Shown in pieces: positions 34,617 to 44,408 of a DNA stretch of 64,000 bases (positions are counted from its first letter, which is position 1; every line of letters begins with the position of its first letter). This DNA is from Ehretia macrophylla (Eukaryota; Streptophyta; Magnoliopsida; Boraginales; Ehretiaceae). The notes beneath the pieces were generated by a model. That model was not told where the DNA came from. It did no database searches and was given only the letters and a program-made list of their open reading frames with translations. Position numbers and translations under genes: made by a program. Where the stretch lies: NCBI GenBank assembly GCA_037974665.1, contig CM075778.1, forward strand, positions 14,001,001-14,065,000, given 5' to 3'.

Positions 34617-36901
34617 TGTGATACTCCGGACCTAGCATGTAGTGAATAGTATCTATTTGAATATGTTTATGTGTTATTTTAAACAATTGTGTGAGTTTAT
34701 GTGTTTATTTTAACTTTTGTATTTATTTAATAGCTTTACCTTTCCTATTTCTTTTAAATGTGCATCAACATATAATTAATTCAAATAAAAATAATTTGAC
34801 TTATTAGTTTGATAATTTTATTAAGTGGGAGTATTCCTTACATCTAGTAGATTTATTTTTATCTATTTAAAATGAGCCCTGAGCCGGGGTGAAAATTAAA
34901 ATATTTTATTTTGCCAATTTCGTATTTTTTCCTTATCATACATGTGTTTTTGGGCATACTTTCATAATTTTTATTTGCATAGCACTTCAGGAGTGCGGGT
35001 AGAAAAATTATTTTGTGTATCGCATGAATAGTATTAGCTAGATTACTTTAGTGGGCATTTCTTGCATTTCTACTTAACTAAACCCAAACCCAAACCCTTT
35101 AACCCAACCCATACACCATATATACTCTTATATACACATACATTACATTATATACATTATAAAGCAACAAAACAAAAGAAAAAGAGAGAGAGAGAGAGGA
35201 TCATGAGCTTCATAAGAAGAAAAAAAAGAAAATTGATCCTAGGGTTTGCTCTTGGGTCCATATATACTCTTATATATACATACATTACATTATATACATT
35301 ATAAAGCAACAAAACAAAAGAAAAAGAGAGAGAGATGGCTGTGAGCTTCATAAAGAGAAAAGAGAGGAAATTGATCCCTGGGTTTGCTCTTGGGTGGTCT
35401 TCCAAGCATTGTTAAATGATTTCTAACAATCGCAAGCTTTCTTCTAGCATTTACAACCCTTATTTGGTGAGGGATATCATTTTTCTTGCATTTTAAAGTT
35501 TATGTCATGTTTATATAATTTATAGATTTGATGTTATATGCTAAAATAAAGCTTGATTATTGTATATTTTAGTGTTTCCTAGCTATAGAGACTTGTTTTA
35601 TGTTGTTGAATGGCTTGGATTGTGAATTTTTGCAAATGTCTAAATGTGGAAGAAGGTGAATAGTAAGTTTTAGGGCTAAATGTTGTTTCTTGTTTATAAG
35701 CTTAATTATATGATATCTAAGTATATCATAGGTGATATTAAACCTAGGTTAGTGTTTAAAATGGTTGGAACTTATTTAAAACTTGATTAAATGAATAGAA
35801 TAAAAAAGGGGCTATGTGTGTGATTTGTTGACAGGGTGTATTTGGGTTTGTTGGATGGTGCTAATTATGTTAGTTATTGATTATGATACGTTTATGGTGT
35901 TGTTTTAGTGAACAGGTTAGGGGGTTGTTGTGTTAATGGACAAAGGGCATTTTGGGATTTAGTATTAGTTGTAGGTTAAAGTGAGACTTTTTAATGTTTA
36001 TTGGTGTCATAAAGTTCCTATATAAAGTTGGTGTAGTTAGGTGGTGAGTTGTGTAGCTTAAGTGTTAATATGCTACTTGTATATGTTAGGAATATGCCAT
36101 AATGCTATAGTTGAGATGACCTGAATTAGGGTTTAATAAGAATATATGTATGTGTTTTATACAGTATGTTATCTCTAAGATATTCATAATCTCCGCTTCG
36201 ATATGAATGTGTCCCTAATGTTTATCCGAGAAGAAAAATGTTCTAAAAGGGTTTAGGATATTTCGTAGTTTTTCTTCGATATGATAAACATTAAGAATCG
36301 ATTCATAACCCTTCCGATTATTCAACCGGGACTAGAATAATCAAGTACGGGTTATCATTTGTTATTACCTTTGATTAACATAGTGATGTTAATGATAAAG
36401 GATGGCGTGCGAAGTGCCAGAACAACATGATGATGTGCACTAATAAACATATGAGTGATCGTCAGTGTACGGATCATTAAATGTGATGATAAATAGTGAA
36501 CTGCATGATTTCAGGTTAATAGTTCACTATTTAGTTGGGAATTGTGCAAATTAATCCTCAGACTTGAAAAATTACGGATGTCGGTTGTATCAGGAGCTAA
36601 ATACTGCGTATGGACAATACTCGTCTTCCAAAAGGTAGGTTACGGTCTTTCGCGTTTTAGTTTTGTGGTATGAATTGACAAGTAATTGTCAAGATATGAT
36701 CTGTTAACCTCTGGCATAAGGCGATGTCCTATGATATTTGAGATCGGTCGTTAAACGAGGAAGTCTTTGGCCAAGACGAGTATGAAGTGATGGAAAAGGG
36801 TTTTTCTATAGTAGTCATCTCTTGTTTCACCGGTTTAGATTTATTCATAGAATCGAATGTGAGACCGCGAAATTTGCCCTATTTGTAATTACGTGTTTTC
36901 A
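34617..36901 (+). mobile_element. Long gypsy-like LTR material, left part of a composite
   Basis: Starts TGTGATACTCCGGACC, the lineage's LTR start. It contains a donor-like TTTGGTGAGGG at about 35467. Split at 36901 by a solo LTR with TTTCA duplication, it resumes at 39784. With the right part it totals about 5.1 kb and contains two donor-like motifs, so it may be two LTRs fused rather than one. Confidence 0.5.
35113..35398 (+). repeat. Tandem duplication, two units of about 145 bp
   Basis: Each unit runs from ATATATACTCTTATATA through CAACAAAACAAAAGAAAAAG, a GA repeat and ATGAGCTTCATAA/GTGAGCTTCATAA to GGGTTTGCTCTTGGGT. The copies are about 90% identical by eye. The duplication lies around the probable transcription-start region of the LTR. 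Confidence 0.85.
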
Positions 36902-39778
36902 TGTAACATCCCGATCCCTCTCGAGACCGGGAGTTCTAACAATCAATCTATTCACAACCCAAACCAAAACCGGGCATAATTTTCAGGGAAAACGGACGGA
37001 GTCTCCCCTGTTTCTAGGCGAAAGGTAAAACCTGCGATAGCATATAAGTGGACCAACACCGTGTCCAACCATACAAAACTACCTCAAGGCCATCCGATCC
37101 TCGGTTCTCAACAATTAAACTCAGCAAGTATACATACATTTCCAATTTAAAAGCTAACCTATCTCTTTTCATTTTTGACAAGTACATTCAAACTAGACAA
37201 TTAAACCATACTAAGCTACTGCATAAAATAAACTATCATGTCATTCTAGTTCTTTTCTTTTGGACATTACAAACATGCATTTGAAGTTAAGTTATAATAA
37301 CTAGATCCATAATCTAACTTATCAAACTATTTCAACAATCTAATGAAACTTAAATTACATACTTTTGGCATTAAATACATACAACATATGAAAGCATATA
37401 TCTTCACAACTTCGACACTCAAGCCACATAGGCACTCAAGACAACTCTTCAGGCAACAAACTTCCACGAAATCACGAACTTCCAGCTAACATGACATTTC
37501 CTAAAATGTGGTGGTGAGGAGTGAGTATACACAACACGTATACTCAGTGAGGGCGAGACATATATCGAATTGGAGAGAAAGAAAGTAGTGCAATGCAAAT
37601 AAGACAGTTAAGCAATATAACTGATAAATAAGCAATTAAGACAAACAATCAATACAATAAGCAATTACTGAAAGCATTAACACAACCATTCAAAGCTATA
37701 CCACACTCTGAAGGCTATGGTTCACTCTTACGAGCAATATACCATTTCACGAGCGATACATCAATCTCGAGCTTGATGTTGACAACGATGACAATAAGCG
37801 CGCATCCACCTTATAATACCAGTTTGGAATACCCCGGAAGTATCCATCAATTCTACGACCCAAATCTCCCTGGGAGGCAACCCAAACGAGAAAAGGGAAT
37901 AGCAGCAGAGCTAGAGCAACCAACACTGGCAACCCGAGGCTACCCAGAGAGGCCCATCACTCACGCGCAAGACACTATGCAATGCAAGACTCGATACAAG
38001 GCGATAAACGAGCGATAGCACAACAATACAAACTAGTGACAACAAACGAGATATCAAGCAATCACAATCAATACTAGCATTCAACTAACTTTTCAAGCAT
38101 AACAAGCAATAATAAGAAACAATAACACCAATTAAACAAGTATATCAAGCAACCCTAAGCATTCTATAGGCATAATATCAAGATAACAAGCAAAATCACA
38201 AATCGGCCCCAACTATCAAAACACTACCATTTCCAAACGAGCCACGAGTTATGGAAACCGACTTCGCCAATCCTCCTAGGTCACCATAAGGCACGTCTAA
38301 AGACCCCGAAACCCTACTTAACCCTAGAATTCACGCAAAGTCCCGATTTCCCCCTTTGCTCGTTTGAACTACAACTATATCAACCAAACACCCAACCAAC
38401 GCCATAATTGCACCAAAAGTGCTTCCATGGCCTCCCGAAACAATGCCAACACGCAAAATGAGAAAATGCCAAACTCGACCTAAACGACCCTGACTTTCAC
38501 CAAGCCGTTTTTCTCTGTTTTTCCATTATGCAACCCAAACAAACCATGCATTTAGGCATTCTAGCATACCTAGCACATTTCTACATCAACGGACGGCATA
38601 ACAGAGCAACTTTATCGTTTCAAGGGTTTACTATTCATAAAACACTATTCAACAACTAATTTAATTTGTAATCTCAACATTTAACCGCAGAAAATGTTAA
38701 AAAGCTATAAATACACGTTCTACAATTGCCAAGGAACATTCTAGAAGCATCAAAACGCTTTAAACAACAATCTACGGATAAAATCTAAAAATCACAAAGT
38801 TGATATACTTGACATTTAAATGCGCAAATAACATGCTTCCCTCACCTTAGGCATTCCTAGTCGCTAGGAAAACAACGCTGGACACCTTGGAAACCACCCC
38901 GCACGAGCTCACGGGAAGATTGGAAGTTTGGAAGGTTAAAATTCTTTTTTTTTTCTCCTCAAGATTTCGGCCATGGCTGCTCTGTTTTTTCCAACTTTTG
39001 TTTTATTTTTTCCTCTTTGTTATTTGTTATTTTATAAGCCAACTAAGGTCAAAGGTCAAAGCACTTGGTCAACTAACTTAAAATTGGTCAAAATGGCCTA
39101 TTTCAAGCATTTTAAAGCTAAAACAAGTAACATAAATCCAATTCCAGTTAAATACAACTTAAAACACTAAAATTAAATCACTAAATACTAGTTTTCTCTA
39201 TTTGCTGAGGACTCGAATTCATTTCCTAACTATCTCTCTCGATATGCTATGCAATTTGCGTCAATAGAAGAATAACAATTAAATCTCAAAGAATCTAAGA
39301 AATATATCATTTTCGGAAAACATCATAGTTTAAAATTTACTCCAGCTCGGAGTTACTTTTCATTTAATTGAAAACCGAATGATTTTAATGCAAGACAACC
39401 AAAACCAATTATTAAAATAATCAAAGCAATCAAGGTAATCAATATTCATTTAAAATAATTAATTTAACTATTTCTAGAATATTTTAAAGAATTATGAAGT
39501 TAATATTAAGTTACAAATGAACAAATAAATATAAACAGGTAATCAAGTGCAATTAAATATTAACATTTAAGATAGCACTTAATTAATCACAAGAGAATAA
39601 ATTCAATTACTATTAATTATTAGAAATAGATAATAATCTTTTAATTATTCAATATACAATTGCTAAATGCTTCCAAGAGAAATATTAAAATAGCGCAAAT
39701 TGGTTGATTTAACTAATTAAACATTTAATCAAATGCAGTCAAGTGCTATTAAATGCATGCCGGGTTCGGGTTATCACA
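36902..39778 (-). mobile_element. Solo long LTR, 2877 bp, TSD TTTCA
   Basis: Perfect 5-bp duplication TTTCA (36897-36901; 39779-39783). On the minus strand it begins TGTGATAACCCGAACCCGG and ends GGGATCGGGATGTTACA. It has a TATA box (39031-39036), a donor-like CTAAGGTGAGGG (about 38840), the GGGTCGTAGAATTGATGG core (about 37850), a CCTCACTGAG box (about 37545) and an acceptor-like CACATTTTAGG (about 37501). The R-U5 part is about 90% or more identical to the LTRs of the element at 44409-51418, but most of the U3 is unrelated to it. No internal sequence remains. Confidence 0.88.
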
Positions 39779-39783
39779 TTTCA

Positions 39784-42636
39784 CCTGTTTAAATGCTATT
39801 AGAATTAGTATATATGTTTATATATGAGTTATTAAATGATCTTGCATTAAATGTGCATGTAAAATACATTTGAAAAACAAATAATGTGACTTTTCATTTT
39901 CTTTTGTAAAATTGTGTAGTATAACTAGACTATATGTAATTAAATGCTTATGAATAAATGTTGTCCCCAAAAATAGTCTACTAAAAATAGTATTTAAGTT
40001 GGATAGTATTAATATTACTATTTTTGGCAAAAACAACTAAAATAGCTTAAGTTATCAATTTTGACCAAGACTTCTAGCTTTGACTTTATTAAAACTAATT
40101 ATTGCGTTGACTTTTCATCTACCTTGAATTTTGAAAAATGTTGATTTTCATTTACTTTGACTTTTTGAAAAATGTTGACTTTTATTAACTTTGACCTTTT
40201 AGAAAACGTTGACTTTTATCATCTTTGACTTTTTGTAAATATTGACTTTTTGGTTTCTTTTGACTTTGACTTTTTATATTATTTGACCAAATTAGGTTTA
40301 TTTAAATGCTACTCCTGTTACATGATATATGTGCATTCATAAAATTTTCATAAACATTTTTGGAGAAAATTTCCTTTAAAGTGTTGTTAAATGGCATTTG
40401 AAGACCCTTTCGCTAAATCTTTGAAACTAGTCTTTTAAATATTTTAAAAACTAGTCCTCCATTATTAAAAGTCTCGTGATTTACTATAAATTATTTCTAA
40501 AACAGATTAGGAATTTAAAATAGACTTTTCGGGCGAAAAAGTAGCATTTTTTAGCCAAATAGTGATTTATGCTAAACCCGATTCTTGCGTTGACTTTTGT
40601 TAACCAAGTATATATTGTAAATAAATATTTCATCATCTTAAATATTTTACTAAGGTAAAATTTCAATTAGAATTAAAAACAAAGGCTAATTTAGACTTTA
40701 GTCATTAAAAAATCCAATTTTTGACAACTTTGACCAATTCTTTTTGCATTGACTTTTTACATAACTTATTTTATACTCAAATATCAGCCAAAACACCACA
40801 AAAACACACCAAAAACTATGGCTCCTTGGAGGAGAAAGATGAAGAATATTTTCACGGTTTTTAAAGCATTTTTCTCATAGATTTTGCATTTCAAAGCCGA
40901 ATTGAGTCATTCAAAGCTTGACTTCACTTGTTGGGCACCCATTGCACACATTTCTAACATCATTTGGCATCAAAGGTGAGAGAAAAAAAATAGATCTAGA
41001 AATTAAAGTTCATGTCAAATTTTATTTAATGCATGTATAGTTATTGTTTTGTTAAATTGCTTATAGATTATTGCTAAGTAGTTGATAAGGACTAATTTGA
41101 TGAATTTATAGCCATTTTGAACGGTTGTAACGTGTATTTTTATTTTTTGGGTATTTAATTGATAATTTGGCTTGTTTGTTGAATAATTGTTGTTGTAGTG
41201 GTTGGAATTGATTGGTTATTGCTTCTAAAAGTTTGTTAATTATGGAGTAGTAATGTTGTGATGTCGAATTTTTGATTAGGATGTCGTAGCAAAAGTCTGA
41301 AAAATTCAGCCTTGTTACATTGCCAAAATAGGGTTGTTGGACTTATTTTGGATGGCTTTTGGTTGGTTTCCGATGGGGTAAATGTAGTTGCATGTGTGGT
41401 TGAGTGATATGAAGTGGTTTGGGGGTATTTGGATTAATAGATTGTAAGTTATGAATTTTAGGAGTTTGGGTAGTCTTTCTTTAAAATGTTGAAATGTTGT
41501 TCTTGATTGTTTGGGTAGTGTTTGAGTAGTTGATTCGTGGGTTGTTGTTGGTTAGGTTTGGGATTGAATGTATGTTCAAATGCATGTTGAGTTGGATGGC
41601 CTACTTTGTCTTCTAACTTAAGTATTTTAGAATTGTATAGTTATTGATTGTTTAATGGTGTTTAATTGATTGTTGAAATATTGTTGATTGATGGTTGACT
41701 GTTGAATGCTGGGGATCGGGCACTTTCGTTGTTGATCTCTCGGAATATATAGAGTCAATTGTCATTGTTGTTGCAAGCTATGATAATGTTGTGTCACTTC
41801 ATGAGGCATCCTGGGTTGCTGGCATAGTTATCATGGCCAAGCCCTATCTCACATGGGCGGAGATGCCATGGAGTGTGGGTCTAGAATAAGGTACCTCAGG
41901 ATTGTATCATTGGGTTTGGAGGAGTTGGTGAGCATTGAAACAGTGTGTGGAGCTTCATCAACAAGTGTATCGTATCCTTATTGTGTGTTTACTGTTGTTA
42001 CTATATTTGTATTGTTATCAATGTTAATTGCGTGTTGTTGCTCATAGGATAATTTCCAAAGTGGTAAAGTAAATGTTTTCAAAAGATCTATCGAATTCCT
42101 CACTGGGCTTTGTTTTATATAACCTTACTCTCATTCTTTTGCTGCAATCAGTTGTTGCTGAACTAGATTTCGGGTATATGCCTCAGGAAGTTGAGAATAT
42201 GCCTTATGTGGACAAGTCTTATGTGCCGGAGTCATATCCATGAGTTTGTCTTAGCTTTTATATTATGTTGTATTGTATAACTTATATAAGATAACGGTTT
42301 GCATGATACTGGTTTAGTAGTCTTCCTTTTGAACATGACCGGGTTGCCAAACTAGTTTATAATCTATTTTGCGAATGTATGTTATAGCTTGAGTTGTGAT
42401 GTTGGAACGGAGGCGTATAACTTATGAATGAATGGTTGAATGGTTGTTTAGTATATGGAGTTAGTTTTGTTGTATGTTGTTGAAATGGTTGAAGAGTTGT
42501 TGTTGATCTTTAGAGTTGGTTGTATGAGTTACAAAATGTTGGATTAGAGCCCTAATGTCCGTGTTACTGTTGTTGTACTGCCGAAATTCATTTGAATCCT
42601 GACTGATCGTAAGTGGAGTCGAGTTGGGGCGTGACA
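39784..42636 (+). mobile_element. Long gypsy-like LTR material, right part of a composite
   Basis: Continues the LTR material interrupted at 36901 and ends GAGTTGGGGCGTGACA. A donor-like CAAAGGTGAGAG is at about 40974 and a CCTCACTGGGC box at about 42097. The part before it (40060-40300) is packed with TTGACT/TTGACC words. No coding region of any length with a recognisable domain. Confidence 0.5.
40060..40300 (+). promoter_or_regulatory. Dense W-box (TTGACY) cluster in LTR U3
   Basis: About ten TTGACT or TTGACC words in 240 bp, in semi-regular spacing of roughly 15-30 bp, built from degenerate repeats of a TTGACTTTT-plus-spacer unit. TTGAC(C/T) is the core site of WRKY factors, which drive stress-induced transcription of some plant retrotransposons. 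Binding is inference; the motif count is visible. Confidence 0.5.
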
Positions 42637-43104
42637 TCGAAGGTGGAATTAACTATTCCATGGTCCTTTCCCGATCGGGGCATTCTTAATAGAAGGACCA
42701 GACTGCATGCTAATTCTCAACGACTAAATGGATTCATAAAAGACGTTGTCTTCATTATCGTTTACATTCTTATGATACGTTCATTTCTAGTGCGTCACTC
42801 ATGAGCATGAAGGTATTTCGGTGAATGACGGAGACATTTTCAAAATAGATTAGGAGGTTTATCGGTCCCTCATTGGTACACAATTATAGATCTAGAAAGT
42901 CACACACTACTAAGTATCAAAAATAAGTTCATCGGAAGTTTGTATAATGTGGTTGGTGGCTTTAAGGTGTTAAGAGTCATCTATGTTGATATTTGAGCCA
43001 AAAGTGTAATTTTGGGAAGTTTTGGGGTCAAACTGTAATTACCAAAATTTTTGGGACAAAACTATAAATATTGAAATGTTATTTCAATATATTTATTCTC
43101 ACAG
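42637..43104 (+). mobile_element. Possible copia LTR, right part
   Basis: See 34437-34616. It ends in TTTATTCTCACA with no primer-binding site after it. It includes TTTGGGACAAAACTATAAATATTG, where a TATA-like word lies about 40 bp from the end. Tentative. Confidence 0.35.
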
Positions 43105-43127
43105 AGATTAGAAAGGACAAAAACTAA

Positions 43128-43279
43128 TATATATACATATATATATATGTATATACATATATATATATGTATATACATATATATATATGTATATACATAT
43201 ATATATATGTTTATACATATATATATATGTATACATATATATATATCTATATACATATATATATATCTATATACATATA

Positions 43280-43312
<33 letters not shown>
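43128..43312. repeat. AT-rich minisatellite
   Basis: Repeats of about 28 bp of the form ATATATATGTATATACAT, then a shorter TA-rich variant with ATCTATATACAT. Readings on both strands (Tyr-Ile repeats) are artefacts of the repeat. Confidence 0.9.
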
Positions 43313-43313
<1 letters not shown>

Positions 43314-43314
43314 C

Positions 43315-43704
43315 CCATTGATCAAGGGTGATCACATTCTGAAGTTTAGCCTTGACATGGCTATACTGGCCTGATTGTTTGTTTTTGTCATCTGCAACAA
43401 ACTCTATGGAACCTGTTGCTATGAGGATTGACTCATAGTAACTCTGGGTTTTACATGTGTTGTCTGGGATGTAGTTTGAATGAGGGTGAAGGAATGCCCT
43501 GGCAAACTCATCTGGTGTCATGTTGGGTTTCTGTCTGAAATGGAAAGGTTCTGTTACAAGAATCTGGTCAAAGACGTTCTTGTATATGTATGTGGGTAAT
43601 GGTAACTGTGTTTGTATGGGTTCTGGGGTTACTATCTTTTTCTTAGCAACAAGCGGCTGAAACCTTCTTACTGACTGTCGTCTGGGAAGACAATGTACCT
43701 GCAG
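43315..43704 (-). other. Coding-like segment of uncertain family between AT tracts
   Basis: On the minus strand about 130 codons run without a stop, from the TA tract on one side to the AT minisatellite on the other. Landmarks are RRFQPLVAKKKIVTPEP, YKNVFDQILVTEPFHF, MTPDEFARAFLHPHSNYIP, KTQSYYESILIATGSIEF and [12 protein letters not shown]. The even, protein-like composition differs from the surrounding low-complexity DNA, so this looks like a piece of a real protein. I do not recognise it with certainty; it vaguely recalls polyprotein parts of plant retroelements or endogenous pararetroviruses. Only a fragment is present and no start or stop fits a full gene. Confidence 0.4.
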
Positions 43705-43728
43705 TACATATATATATATATAAAGGGT

Positions 43729-43810
<82 letters not shown>
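43705..43810. repeat. TA and TG microsatellite
   Basis: About 45 TA units interrupted once (AAAGGGTGT), followed by seven TG units at the edge of the next LTR. Confidence 0.9.
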
Positions 43811-44408
43811 AATGGTGATGTAATTTGTGAAATGACATGTCATTATCCTAGTCGTCAAAAGAGAATTGCAAATTAATGACTAGATATGTACATGTGGCGT
43901 ATGCATGTAGAGATTGATGACTAGAATAGTCCATGTCATCAATCCTAGTCATTTGAATTTGAATTGAATGGCTAGGATTAAGTCTTGAATAAAGACAAAC
44001 TAATCCTAGCCTTTGCTTTTGAAGATAAGTGCTTTTTGATAAGTGTCGAGAGAGAAAATAAAGTTAACCTTTGGATTGCAATGATTACAATCATCGGATT
44101 TGCATGGCTTTGTCTTATTTAACTTTACAAGAAAACAATTATAATTGGCTATCTAATAAAGTAAGATTAGAATATATATATATATATAATAAAAGAAGAC
44201 AAAGTTCTCTCTCTTTCCACTCACATTTTCGGCCAAGCATAGGAGGAGAAAGAAGATTGAAATTTTGCCATCTAATTACAATGATTGTAATCCTAGGACA
44301 TGCATGGCTTGTCATGAAAAGGTGGCAATTGTGATTGGCTACTTATAATGTTAATTGTTTATATTAATATGATAACACTCTCTCTCTTACAAGGCCTTAC
44401 ACACACAC
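43796..44408 (+). mobile_element. Copia LTR, left part (continues at 51424-51915)
   Basis: Plus-strand LTR of about 1.1 kb in two pieces. The start is obscured by the TG microsatellite. The 3' end (TTGCACTTTCA) and following primer-binding site are at 51905-51930. The element at 44409-51418 was inserted into it with a CACAC duplication (44404-44408; 51419-51423). Short palindromic words such as GATGACTAGAATAGTCCATG occur in the U3. Confidence 0.6.

Noticed and set aside
35082-35110. Telomere-like run of AAACCC words
   Set aside because: Only three or four imperfect units, lacking the CCCTAAA period; it lies inside LTR material.
43062-43374. Tyr-Ile repeat readings on both strands
   Set aside because: Produced by the AT minisatellite.
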